A stretch of 32,765 nt of DNA from CAIOGO01 sp964447445 (GTDB lineage Bacteria > Bipolaricaulota > Bipolaricaulia > UBA7950 > UBA9294), in contig CAYUSW010000015.1 of assembly GCA_964447445.1 (NCBI GenBank), positions 1-32,765 of the forward strand. The letters are read 5' to 3'. This document shows positions 7,386-15,503 of the stretch, piece after piece (the first letter of the stretch is position 1; the number at the start of each line of letters is the position of its first letter). The notes beneath the pieces are model-generated. The model was not told the origin of the DNA, searched no databases, and saw only the letters and a program-made list of their open reading frames with translations. A program made the position numbers and the translations under genes.

Positions 7386-8800
7386 CGGGCTCGCCTCGAC
7401 CACAGCGTGCCGTGCGCTGTGTCCTTCAGTTCGACGCCCAACTCCGTCAACTGGTCGCGCACGCGGTCCGAGAGGTCGAACGCCTTGCGCGCGCGCAGAT
7501 CGCGCCGCAGCGAGATGAGAAGCTCGATGAGTCCCGCCTCGATCGACGAGCCTTCGGCGCGAGGCTCCTGGAACAGGCCCATCGGCGCGCCCAGCTCGTG
7601 CAGGAGAGAGACGGCGTCCCGCAGCGCGAGGCGATCGCCCCCGATAGCTTCGGCGCGAAAGCGGTTCGTCTCGCTCACGAGATCGTGAATCGCCGCCATC
7701 GCGTCGACGGTGTTGAAGTCATCGTCCATCGCTGCAACGTAGCGCGAGCGAAACTCCGCGAGCGACGCTGAGAACTGGCATCCTCGCGGGCCGACCTCGC
7801 CGGCTGCGGAACGCAGCTCGCTCCCAACATCGTCGATCAGCCGCCGCACGCGCGCGACGGCGGCCTGCGCGGCCTCGAGCCCGTCTTGCGAGTAGTCGAG
7901 CGGTTTGCGGTAGTGACGCGAGAGGTAGAAGTACCCGACCGTCTCCGGGCCGTACTCTGTCAGGATCTCGTGCGCGTATCGGAAGTTTCCGAGCGACTTG
8001 TGCATCTCCTCGCCGCCCATGTGGAGCATCCCGTTGTGGAGCCAGAAGCGGAAGAACGGCGCGTCGCTCGATGCCTTGGCCTGGGCGATCTCGTTCTCGT
8101 GATGGGGGAAGACGAGGTCATTGCCCCCAGCGTGGATGTCGAGGTGCTGACCGAGGTATTTGCGTGACATGACGACACACTCCGTGTGCCAACCCGGGCG
8201 GCCCGTGCCCCACGGCGACGGCCAGCTCGGCTCGCCGGGCTTCGCAGCCTTCCAGAGGGTGAAATCCAGCGGGTTTTCCTTCTCCTCGGAGACGTCAACC
8301 CGCGACCCCGCCTCCTGATCCTCCAACCTGCGACCGGACAGAGCGCCGTAGTCGTCGACCTTCTCAACGCGGAAGTAGACACTACCGCTGCGCTCATATG
8401 CCGCGCCGCGCTCGATGAGAAGCACAATGAAGTCCACCATCTCCGCGATGTGCTCGGTCGCCCGCGGGCTCACCGACGGGTGATCCACGCCCAGTCCGTC
8501 GAGCAGTGAGAAGTACGCGTTGGTGTAGGTACGCGCGATGGCGTCCACCGTCTCCCCGGTCTCGCCCGAGCGGCGAATCAGCTTGTCGTCGACGTCGGTG
8601 ACGTTCTGGACATACGAGACCTGCCACCCTTTGAACCGTTCCATGTAGCGGCGTAGGGCGGAGAAGACAATGACAGGCCGCACGTTGCCGATGTGCAAGT
8701 GGTCGTAGACGGTGGGACCACAGACATACATCCCCACAGTCTGGTCTTCTCTCGGCCCGAACGCCTCCACGCGTTTCGTGAGGGTGTTGTAGAGTCGCAT
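7382..8800 (-). CDS. cysS: Cysteinyl-tRNA synthetase
   Basis: This class I enzyme charges tRNA-Cys with cysteine in the cytoplasm. The 472-residue protein begins MRLYNTLT and has the zinc Cys27 in VCGPTVYD, the HIGH signature as HLHIGN at 34-39, further zinc ligands in WHTECVVMS and FPHHENE, and a helical C-terminal region. The KMSKS signature is unusual: EMHKSLGN, keeping the second lysine but changing the first lysine and the serine. The start at 8800 has GGGAGG seven bases upstream. A second in-frame ATG at 8815 lies only eight bases after a perfect TATAAT and could be used on a leaderless transcript, adding five residues. The 3' end overlaps the convergent HAD gene at a shared CTAG. Confidence 0.95.
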   Translation of the reverse strand: MRLYNTLTKRVEAFGPREDQTVGMYVCGPTVYDHLHIGNVRPVIVFSALRRYMERFKGWQVSYVQNVTDVDDKLIRRSGETGETVDAIARTYTNAYFSLLDGLGVDHPSVSPRATEHIAEMVDFIVLLIERGAAYERSGSVYFRVEKVDDYGALSGRRLEDQEAGSRVDVSEEKENPLDFTLWKAAKPGEPSWPSPWGTGRPGWHTECVVMSRKYLGQHLDIHAGGNDLVFPHHENEIAQAKASSDAPFFRFWLHNGMLHMGGEEMHKSLGNFRYAHEILTEYGPETVGYFYLSRHYRKPLDYSQDGLEAAQAAVARVRRLIDDVGSELRSAAGEVGPRGCQFSASLAEFRSRYVAAMDDDFNTVDAMAAIHDLVSETNRFRAEAIGGDRLALRDAVSLLHELGAPMGLFQEPRAEGSSIEAGLIELLISLRRDLRARKAFDLSDRVRDQLTELGVELKDTAHGTLWSRRAR

Positions 8801-8823
8801 GTTCCCACCTCCCATGAGCCGCG

Positions 8824-8829
8824 ATTATA
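8824..8829 (-). promoter_or_regulatory. -10 box of the cysS promoter
   Basis: A perfect TATAAT on the minus strand lies eight bases before the ATG at 8815 and 23 before the ATG at 8800. No good -35 box is seen at 16-18 bp; TGGCGG is the closest. The transcript would start at or just before the first ATG. Confidence 0.55.
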
Positions 8830-9221
8830 GGGATGGGATCGCGCTCCCGCCACGGGGCTGCCCTCCCTTGCGGCGTGGCGAAGGCGCGGCGCGCCGCACA
8901 GCGTGCGGAGAGCACGTCGTCTCCCTGTGGCGTCGCACTCGGGGTCAAGAAGAGAGTGCTAATGCGCTCGGTTCTCCCGAAGGAGCGCGCCGCAGCATTG
9001 CCTACGGCGCTCGAGAGTCGCGAGTGACGCGCACGTCAACGTCGGAGACAAGTCCCGACGCTACGGAGGGTCAGGCCCGCGCGACTCCCTTCACCCGCTG
9101 CCTTGTTGCTCCGCGCCTGCGAGGAGATGGGGAGGCAATGCTCTCTCCGCGATGGGGGCGGGGTGTTCGCGGCTCTGCGACGCTCTGCGTCCTCTGCGGC
9201 TCCGGCTCTCGCGGCTCTTCC
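8830..9221 (+). other. Gene-poor spacer between cysS and the ABC-2 operon
   Basis: No convincing gene is seen in these 390 bases. Open frames crossing it lack ribosome binding sites and merge into antisense frames of neighbours. It holds an imperfect palindrome near 8982-9012 whose TGCCTACGGC core also occurs near 1100, and three copies of CTCTGCG at 9173-9179, 9183-9189 and 9192-9198. No clear intrinsic terminator for the ABC-2 operon was found. Confidence 0.5.
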
Positions 9222-10292
9222 CTACCTCCGCTCGGCGCGGACGACGTAGCGGGAGAGGACGGGCAAGAGGGCGATCCCGCCGACGAGGAAGACGCTGCAG
9301 ATTACCCAGAATCGAAGGGCGCTCATGTCCATGACGCCCGTCACGTAGCGCATCGCATCGGCCATGTGCCGGAGCGGCAAGACCTGGCTCAATCCGCGCA
9401 GGAACGCAGGCATGATCTCGATCGGGAAGTAGACGCCTGCGAGGAACATCATGAGCATCGAGAGGACGCTGGCGAGGTTGCCGGCGGTCGACGGCTGGCG
9501 CACAACAAGCGCCAGGAGTGTGCCAAGCCCCATCGTTCCCACCGTGGCCGACACGAGGAAGACGACGTATCCAAACCAGTTCACGTCAAACGACACGCGG
9601 AAGAGCGCCATCGCCACGGCAAGCGTGACGAGCGTCGAGACAAACACGACCGCGAGTCGCACCGTCACAACGGCCGCGAGGAGCGCGACCGGGCGCATCG
9701 GCGTGACCACCAGTCGCTCCAGCAGCCGCCGCTGCTTCATCGACGTGATGTGACCCGCGACAGCGAAGAGGCCGGCCGATAGGATCGAGAACGCGAGGAT
9801 CCCGGGCACGACGAGCGACAACCAGTCGGCCGAGGGCTCCCCTCCCTCGACGACCGGCACGGCTTCGAGGATCGGATGGCGCCCTTGGTTCGCCAAGTCG
9901 AATCGCGCGGCGATTCCGCTCGCCAGTTCCTCGAAAGCGAAGTTCTCCTGCGTGCGGCGGACGTCGTAGACGAACGTCAGCGTCACCCCATCCCACGCGG
10001 CGCCGAAGTCCACGTCCCGGCTCTCGATCGCCACCTCCAGCCCGTCCTGCGAGGCCAACAACACGACGTGCGCCAAGCCGACCTCCGCGACGACCGCTTC
10101 GAGGCGGTCTGCCTCAACACCTGGCGCAACGACAAGCCCGAGCTTGGCGCCTGGCGCCGTGCCGGTCCCCCCCATCAGGTAGCCGAACATCACGATGAAC
10201 AGGAGCGGAAAGAGGAGTGTGAACGTCAGAGCAGCCTTGTCCCTCAGGAAGATGCGCATCTCGTTCCCGACCAGAGCGCGGAAGGCGTTCAC
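9222..10292 (-). CDS. ABC-2 type transporter permease (second)
   Basis: This 356-residue integral membrane protein has the ABC-2 permease layout. A cytoplasmic N-terminus (FRALVGNEMRIFLRDKAALTF) is followed by one membrane helix (about 20-42), a large extracytoplasmic region (to about 180), and then five hydrophobic segments. The start is the GTG at 10292, overlapping the upstream permease stop in a GTGA. With the upstream permease and ATPase it should form a heteromeric ABC-2 exporter. Families of this architecture export drugs, lipids or polysaccharides; nothing seen here decides between them. It is the last gene of the operon. Confidence 0.85.
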   Translation of the reverse strand: MNAFRALVGNEMRIFLRDKAALTFTLLFPLLFIVMFGYLMGGTGTAPGAKLGLVVAPGVEADRLEAVVAEVGLAHVVLLASQDGLEVAIESRDVDFGAAWDGVTLTFVYDVRRTQENFAFEELASGIAARFDLANQGRHPILEAVPVVEGGEPSADWLSLVVPGILAFSILSAGLFAVAGHITSMKQRRLLERLVVTPMRPVALLAAVVTVRLAVVFVSTLVTLAVAMALFRVSFDVNWFGYVVFLVSATVGTMGLGTLLALVVRQPSTAGNLASVLSMLMMFLAGVYFPIEIMPAFLRGLSQVLPLRHMADAMRYVTGVMDMSALRFWVICSVFLVGGIALLPVLSRYVVRAERR

Positions 10293-11521
10293 CGTCCCAC
10301 ATCCCACTTGATGCGCAGCGATGCGACGAAGACGCACAGAACGATCCATGCGCAGGGCACGCCGATGGACACTCCGTGTCCATACACGGCCGTGCCAGCG
10401 CCGACGCTTGCCCGCAAGCCGTCCGCCAAGTACGTCACGGGGTTCGCCATCATCACAACGCGGAGCGCTGGCGGCACGGACCCTGTCGGGAAGAACAGCC
10501 CGCCGAGGAACATCATCGGCATGTTGACGATGTTGGCGATGGCCATGCCGGAATTCGCGGTGCGGGCCAGCGCGGCTACGAGGAAGCCGACAGCGAGGAA
10601 GGCGACCACGCTGAGGGCGAGATAGAGGAGCGCCAGCGGCCTAGAGAAGTCGACCTGCGCGCCGAAGGCAAAGCGGCCGAGCCCCCAGACGCAGACGAAT
10701 TGAAGGGCGCAGAGCGCAATGTGGCCAAGCGTGAATCCTGCAAGGAACCGCCGCACATCGAGTGGCGTCACCCAGTAGCGCCTCAGGATCTTGCCCTCGC
10801 GGCCGAACAGGATGGTGCCCGGCACGCTGAACAGCCCGGCGACGAAGAACCCCATGATCACGACTCCGGGGACGAGGAAGTCGACGTAGGCGAGGGTCTT
10901 GTCTTCCGCTCCCACGCTCGCTCTGTTGACGACGACCGCGCGGCTTCCATCGAACAGCCCGAGTTGGGTCAGGACTTCCTTGTCCGCGCTGGCCAACACC
11001 TGCCCGATAACGCCAAGCGCCATGTCCGACGAGGTGCGCCCGCCGCTCGTGTGCACCTCGATCGCCGCGGGAATGCCCGATGTGCCCTGCGCCGTTGGCG
11101 CAGCCGGCGTCGTGCCGATCGCTGCGAGGAGAGCCTCGGAGAAGCCCTTCGGGATTACGACCACCGCGTCTCTCTTCCCAACTCGGAGCGCCTGTATCTC
11201 GAGAGCGACGTACTCGTCCATGTTGGCGCTGTCCGGCGGCTCGCGCAGGCGAAACAGGGGCTTGCCGCTCTCGGGCCCGGAGACGGCGAGCTTCCGAAGC
11301 GCGTCCAGCATGCTGGCCCCGAACTCGCCAGCCGTCGCGCCCCGATCCAAGTTCACGACGGTGACGTCAAACGACAGGTCGTCCGTCCTCCCGGCGTTGG
11401 CGAAGATGAGAGACAAGAGGACCAGGAGGAAGAGGGGGAAGAGCAGGAACCAGAAGAGCGTGATCCGCTCGCGTAGCGAGATGACGAGTTGCGCCCGGGC
11501 CACGGAGAGGATGTCTCTCAC
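10289..11521 (-). CDS. ABC-2 type transporter permease (first)
   Basis: This 410-residue permease starts at the GTG at 11521, with GGAGG eight bases upstream and GTGA overlap with the ATPase stop. The N-terminus RDILSVARAQLVISLRE is followed by a strong membrane helix (LFWFLLFPLFLLVLLSLIF). An extracytoplasmic domain of about 190 residues and at least five more hydrophobic segments follow. It is related in architecture, but not closely in sequence, to the next permease. The pair plus the ATPase form the exporter. Part of the extracytoplasmic domain carries a low-complexity GTTPAAPTAQGTSG linker. Confidence 0.85.
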   Translation of the reverse strand: MRDILSVARAQLVISLRERITLFWFLLFPLFLLVLLSLIFANAGRTDDLSFDVTVVNLDRGATAGEFGASMLDALRKLAVSGPESGKPLFRLREPPDSANMDEYVALEIQALRVGKRDAVVVIPKGFSEALLAAIGTTPAAPTAQGTSGIPAAIEVHTSGGRTSSDMALGVIGQVLASADKEVLTQLGLFDGSRAVVVNRASVGAEDKTLAYVDFLVPGVVIMGFFVAGLFSVPGTILFGREGKILRRYWVTPLDVRRFLAGFTLGHIALCALQFVCVWGLGRFAFGAQVDFSRPLALLYLALSVVAFLAVGFLVAALARTANSGMAIANIVNMPMMFLGGLFFPTGSVPPALRVVMMANPVTYLADGLRASVGAGTAVYGHGVSIGVPCAWIVLCVFVASLRIKWDVGR

Positions 11522-12444
11522 GTCCGCAGCCTCCGCCCCGTCAGTGACAGGAAGACGTCCTCGAGATTCGGCTGCCGCACGGTCATGTCTGCGAGCGGCG
11601 CGCCGCTCGCTCGCGACCAATCGAGCAAGCGCTCCAGAGTCCCCACGAGATCGTTTGTCTTCACCGCGACGAGCCCCGCCTCGCCGCGCCGCACGTCGGA
11701 GGAAGACCCAAGCGACGAAACCAGATCTGGATTCTCCGGCGCGACGAACTCCACGATCGTCTCCTGCCCAAGTCTGGACGTAAGCTCGCGTGGCGCGCCC
11801 TCGGCGATGACCTTCCCGTGGTCCATGATGCAGACCGTCTGAGACAGCGCCTCTGCTTCCTCCATGTAGTGGGTCGTCAGGATGACGGTCTTGCCCGACG
11901 CGATGAGCCCCGACACGATCGACCAGACGTTGTGCCGCGCTTGCGGGTCCAGTCCCGTGGTCGGCTCGTCGAGAAAGACGAGCTCGGGGTCATTGATCAG
12001 GGCCACGCCGATCGCAAGGCGCTGCTTCTGACCTCCGGAGAGCGTTTTGACCAAGGCGTTCGCCTTCTCCTCGAGCGCGATCTCCCGCATCATGTCCGCT
12101 GGCGATCGTGGCGACCTGAAGAACGACGCGAACAGGGACAAGACCTCCTTCACCTTGAGGTAGGGTTCGAAGTTGCCCTCCTGGAGGAGGACGCCGATGC
12201 GCTCCTTGGTCGCGCGGTCGATGCGGCGCAGCTTCTGCCCGAAGATCTCGATCGAGCCGGAGTCGGCTTCGCGGATCCCCTCAAGGATCTCGAGCGTGGT
12301 GGTCTTTCCGGCGCCGTTCGGGCCAAGCAGCGTGAAGACAGCGGCCTTCGCCACCGAGAACGACACGCCGTCCACGGCGCGCACGTCGCCATAGTGCTTC
12401 ACGAGATCTGTGACCTTCATCATGGCTGCCGGCTCCATTCCCAT
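11518..12444 (-). CDS. ABC transporter ATP-binding protein (ABC-2 / drug-export type)
   Basis: The protein is 308 residues from the ATG at 12444. It has Walker A LLGPNGAGKTTT, Q-loop LLQEGNF, signature LSGGQKQRLAIG, Walker B LVFLDEPTTGLD and H-switch TTHYMEEAE. A C-terminal extension of about 80 residues is of the type found in CcmA/DrrA-like exporters. The chosen ATG overlaps the upstream HAD stop as TGATG. ATG codons at 12438 (eight bases after GAGG) and 12420 are alternatives. It supplies energy to the two downstream permeases, with which it overlaps by GTGA. Confidence 0.92.
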   Translation of the reverse strand: MGMEPAAMMKVTDLVKHYGDVRAVDGVSFSVAKAAVFTLLGPNGAGKTTTLEILEGIREADSGSIEIFGQKLRRIDRATKERIGVLLQEGNFEPYLKVKEVLSLFASFFRSPRSPADMMREIALEEKANALVKTLSGGQKQRLAIGVALINDPELVFLDEPTTGLDPQARHNVWSIVSGLIASGKTVILTTHYMEEAEALSQTVCIMDHGKVIAEGAPRELTSRLGQETIVEFVAPENPDLVSSLGSSSDVRRGEAGLVAVKTNDLVGTLERLLDWSRASGAPLADMTVRQPNLEDVFLSLTGRRLRT

Positions 12445-13346
12445 CACCTCGCGGCGGATCCTACTTGGCCGGACCCGGGTGCGTCGAATCCCCGGCCAAG
12501 CTGCACGCACCGGCCGCGGCACAGGTCGGCCAACGTCGCCGCGATCCACGTGGGGCGAACGTCCGAGTGCTCTGCATCCTTCATCGTGCAAACCCCGCTT
12601 AACACCAGCGCCGTGTCGAGGCCTGCCGCCTGGGCACCTGCTATGTCGGTCTCCAGGCGATCGCCGATCATGAGGACCTGGCTTGCCGGAAGGTCGAGCA
12701 CGTCGAGAGCGACTTCGAAGGCGGCCGGCGCCGGCTTGCCCACGACGCACTCCGGCGCGAAGCCCATTCCGCGGAGCGCGCCCACCAGCGCCCCGGCCCC
12801 GGGCACCAAGCCCCCAGGTGTTGGGAACGTTGCATCCTCGTTTGTGGCCAAGAAGCGCGCGCCGGCGAGGAGCGCGCGAAGGGCGAGCGAGAGTTTCTCG
12901 TACGTCAGTTGGCGATCGATCCCGACGACGACCCATGCTGCATCTTCCGGGCACGCCGCGAGATCGTGCCCGCGGAGAACCATCTCGCGCCGGATGCCTT
13001 CCTCTCCCAGAACCCAGACCCTCACGCGTCCCCAGTGATGTGCGAGGTACCGCGCGGCAAGAAACGCCGTCCCGAGGGCATCAGCCGGCGGGACGTCGAA
13101 GCCCAGGGATCTCAGGTGGCTCGACAGTTCGACTTGTGCTCTGGTGGAGTTGTTCGTCAGAATCGCCGGTCGGCCATGGTCGCGCAGCATACCGAACGCC
13201 TCGGCGGCTCCCGGCAAGACATCGGAGCCGCGCGTGAGCACGCCATCGACATCGACGAGAAACGCCGCATACCGCTGAAGCAGCGGGTCGATGCGAGCCA
13301 GGGGCTCGAGTCCTTCCCGAGACGCGGAGCCGCTCCCTCTTCTCAC
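12444..13346 (-). CDS. NagD-like HAD phosphatase (class IIA)
   Basis: This 300-residue protein shows the NagD/phosphoglycolate phosphatase IIA pattern. Motif I is FLVDVDGVL, motif II LTNNST, and the cap-region signature is LATNEDATFPTPGGL. The motif III lysine lies in VGKPAPAAF and motif IV is MIGDRLETDIAGA. The long C2 cap fits NagD-type enzymes acting on small phosphorylated metabolites, but the substrate is unknown. The GTG at 13346 lies nine bases after the lipoprotein stop, with AAGG just upstream. Its stop overlaps the ATPase start, so it is translated as part of the exporter operon, although a functional link is not obvious. Confidence 0.85.
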   Translation of the reverse strand: MRRGSGSASREGLEPLARIDPLLQRYAAFLVDVDGVLTRGSDVLPGAAEAFGMLRDHGRPAILTNNSTRAQVELSSHLRSLGFDVPPADALGTAFLAARYLAHHWGRVRVWVLGEEGIRREMVLRGHDLAACPEDAAWVVVGIDRQLTYEKLSLALRALLAGARFLATNEDATFPTPGGLVPGAGALVGALRGMGFAPECVVGKPAPAAFEVALDVLDLPASQVLMIGDRLETDIAGAQAAGLDTALVLSGVCTMKDAEHSDVRPTWIAATLADLCRGRCVQLGRGFDAPGSGQVGSAAR

Positions 13347-13355
13347 GACCTTGCC

Positions 13356-14288
13356 CTACTCTTCCACCGAGACGAGAACGCTGTCGAAGTACGTCTGGCA
13401 AGCTTCCGTCAGGCTCTCATCGCCCAGCACGAGCCACGAGACGCCTCCCCGGCCCAAATCCGCGTCCATCGCGCAAGTCCCCCATGACACGCCGTCGACC
13501 TGCAGCGAACAGCTCCCTCCGCCGTACGCAAGGCTGTACGCATGCCATTCGAACACTCGAGGCAGGTAGGGCACGAAGTGGGTGGTCTCTCCCCCCCCCA
13601 CCGAGGGTTCACGAATCGACGATCCGCTTACGGCGCCCGAGAAGACAACGTACGGAAGCCCGCCCGGCGGCAGGCTCATGCTGGTTCGGCCCGGCGCAAT
13701 GACGAATCCATGCTGTCCCTGCGTACGAAGTGGCATGACTCGGACGGAGAACACGAGCCGTTGGCCAGCGCGAAGCGGCGGCAGTTCGAGACGAACCGCC
13801 CGGCGATGAAGCGTCTCCTCGGCGCTGTTCACGTACAGCGAGTCGCCTGTCTCCCCTGGGGCTGTCTCGATCTCACTCTCACCCGGAACGGCCCAGATCG
13901 GGTCGAGCGGCCAGCGTCCAAGCGCCATGTCGCCGTCCGAGAACTCCTCCGCGAGAAGTCGCGTCCCGCTGCGGGCGTACACCGTGATCTCTCTCCCTGA
14001 CTCGGCCGTTCGGCCCTGGCTGTCCTCCACAGTCAGCCGCACGTCGTACATGCCGGGTCGTGCGAAAGCGGTCGTCAGAACGCGCCCATGTTCGACTTCG
14101 CCGTTCACTTCCCACCGATAGTCGGCAACATCGCCCTCCGACGGGCTCCCGTCTAGATCTACGCGATCGCCAGCGTAGATCACGAGGGGACGGACGTCGA
14201 ACTCCGCCCGGGGAGGAGCAACCAACAGGCTGCAGCCTCCGAGAGCGACGGCGACCAAGAGGACGACGGACGTTGCGGCGTGTTTCAC
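13356..14288 (-). CDS. PKD-domain lipoprotein with a concanavalin-like C-terminal domain
   Basis: From the GTG at 14288 (GGAGG seven bases upstream, GTGA overlap with the peptidase) this is a 310-residue protein. It starts with a lipoprotein signal: charged N-terminus, hydrophobic SVVLLVAVAL and lipobox LGGC. Residues about 25-105 form a PKD-like beta domain (VIYAGDRVDLDGSPSEGDV, then YDVRLTVEDSQG). The rest (LAEEFSDGDMALGRW through DSVLVSVEE) looks like a jelly-roll or LamG-like domain, which often binds carbohydrate. It should be anchored at the cell surface. No catalytic residues are evident. Its place between a peptidase and an exporter ATPase may be operon packing only. Confidence 0.8.
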   Translation of the reverse strand: MKHAATSVVLLVAVALGGCSLLVAPPRAEFDVRPLVIYAGDRVDLDGSPSEGDVADYRWEVNGEVEHGRVLTTAFARPGMYDVRLTVEDSQGRTAESGREITVYARSGTRLLAEEFSDGDMALGRWPLDPIWAVPGESEIETAPGETGDSLYVNSAEETLHRRAVRLELPPLRAGQRLVFSVRVMPLRTQGQHGFVIAPGRTSMSLPPGGLPYVVFSGAVSGSSIREPSVGGGETTHFVPYLPRVFEWHAYSLAYGGGSCSLQVDGVSWGTCAMDADLGRGGVSWLVLGDESLTEACQTYFDSVLVSVEE

Positions 14289-15388
14289 GTGCCGACCTCC
14301 AGCAACCGATCCTTTGGCGACGACGTGATCACTTCGCACCCGGTTTCGGTGACGACCACATCGTCTTCAATGCGCACGCCGCCGAACCCAGGGATGTAGA
14401 TGCCAGGTTCGACGGTCGTCACCATCCCGGCGACCAGGGTGTCTTTGCTCTGCGTGCTCAAGCTCGGGCGTTCGTGTATCTCAAGCCCGATGCCGTGGCC
14501 GAGACCGTGCCCGAACTTGTCGCCGTAGCCCGAGTCCGCGATGACCGTGCGCGCCGCCGCATCCACTTCGATTCCCGTCTTGCCCGCGGCGACTGCCGCG
14601 ATGCCGGCCAGATTCGCCTGCAGCACAAGGTCGTAGATCGCGATGGCCTGCTTCGTGGGCCGTCCGACGGAGACGGTTCGCGTGATGTCGGACCGGTATC
14701 CATCGACACAAGCGCCGAAATCGAACAGGAGGAGGTCTCCGCGGTGCAGGCTCCGTCGGCCCAGCGCCGGGTTGTAGTGATTCAGAGCCGTGTTCTCGCC
14801 TGCCGACACGTTCGCGTCGAACGCAACGCCCTCCGACCCCGCGGTTCTCATGAGCCACTCCAGCCGCAGTGCGACGTCGGCCTCGTTCATCCCGACACGC
14901 AGTTCGGACAGGAGTTCCCCGAAGGCCGAGTCCGCGAGGGTCGCGGCCTTGCGCAGGCTCTCAATCTCCGCCTGCGTCTTCACCGCGCGTACGTCGTTGG
15001 TCGGGTCCGGCGTGTCGACCAGCGTGAACGGGCCGAGCTTCCGAAGGCTGTCGAACCAGCTGTAGGTGGCACGCCGAGCAGCGAACGCGATCGTCTCCAG
15101 CTCCAGGGCGACGAGCTCCGCCGCCGCGTCCTTGGCCATCCAGTCGCGGCACTCCTGCACGCGCAGCCCATCCACTTCCCGCTTCGCCTGCTCGGTGTAG
15201 CGGGAGTCGGTGAGGAGTACGGCATGACTCCCCGCGAGGATGAGAGTCCCCTCCCCGGTGAACCCTGACAGATAGCGGAGCGTGGCCCGATCAGAGTGCT
15301 CGTAGTTGTAGGCAATGAACGCCTTGCCGCTGAGGCTCTCGACAAGAGCCTTCCGGCGGCTTGCGCAGTCCGTGCGGTTGCTCGTCAC
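14285..15388 (-). CDS. M24B metallopeptidase, Xaa-Pro aminopeptidase/dipeptidase family
   Basis: The 367-residue protein has a creatinase-like N-terminal domain (about 1-130) and a pita-bread M24 catalytic domain. The five dinuclear-metal ligands are visible: Asp in LLLFDFGACVDGYRSD (two aspartates), His in HGLGHGIGLE, Glu in TTVEPGIY, and Glu in GVRIEDDVVV. These cleave the bond before proline in peptides. PepP and PepQ cannot be separated from this alone, though the size resembles bacterial Xaa-Pro peptidases of about 360 residues. The GTG at 15388 is chosen because AAGGGG lies upstream and the family N-terminus fits; an ATG at 15427 is possible. It heads the operon and has its own promoter. 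Confidence 0.9.
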   Translation of the reverse strand: MTSNRTDCASRRKALVESLSGKAFIAYNYEHSDRATLRYLSGFTGEGTLILAGSHAVLLTDSRYTEQAKREVDGLRVQECRDWMAKDAAAELVALELETIAFAARRATYSWFDSLRKLGPFTLVDTPDPTNDVRAVKTQAEIESLRKAATLADSAFGELLSELRVGMNEADVALRLEWLMRTAGSEGVAFDANVSAGENTALNHYNPALGRRSLHRGDLLLFDFGACVDGYRSDITRTVSVGRPTKQAIAIYDLVLQANLAGIAAVAAGKTGIEVDAAARTVIADSGYGDKFGHGLGHGIGLEIHERPSLSTQSKDTLVAGMVTTVEPGIYIPGFGGVRIEDDVVVTETGCEVITSSPKDRLLEVGT

Positions 15389-15444
15389 GATAACCCCTTC
15401 CCGGGAATTGCGCGGAGATCCGTGCATCCCTGCGTCGCCCCTTG

Positions 15445-15472
15445 AGACTACACGCGGAAACCCACTTGTCAA
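15445..15472 (-). promoter_or_regulatory. Promoter of the M24 peptidase/lipoprotein/ABC-2 operon
   Basis: On the minus strand a perfect -35 TTGACA (15467-15472) is followed after 16 bp by TAGTCT (15445-15450). Transcription would start near 15438, about 50 nt before the GTG at 15388. Its -35 occupies nearly the same bases as the -35 of the divergent pheS promoter. Confidence 0.65.
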
Positions 15473-15494
15473 TGCGAGAAGCGACCGCTATACT
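15466..15494 (+). promoter_or_regulatory. Promoter of pheS (probably leaderless)
   Basis: TTGTCA (15466-15471) and TATACT (15489-15494) are separated by 17 bp. The pheS ATG at 15504 lies only nine bases after the -10, so the mRNA would start within about three bases of the start codon. Confidence 0.7.
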
Positions 15495-15503
15495 CCGCGC
15501 CAA

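Noticed and set aside
9173..9198. Three spaced CTCTGCG copies as a regulatory repeat
   Set aside because: The copies are short and in simple-looking GC-rich sequence. Nothing ties them to a promoter or binding protein.
8799..9782. 327-codon plus-strand open frame covering the spacer
   Set aside because: Its second half is antisense to the ABC-2 permease, and its first half has no ribosome binding site or domain.
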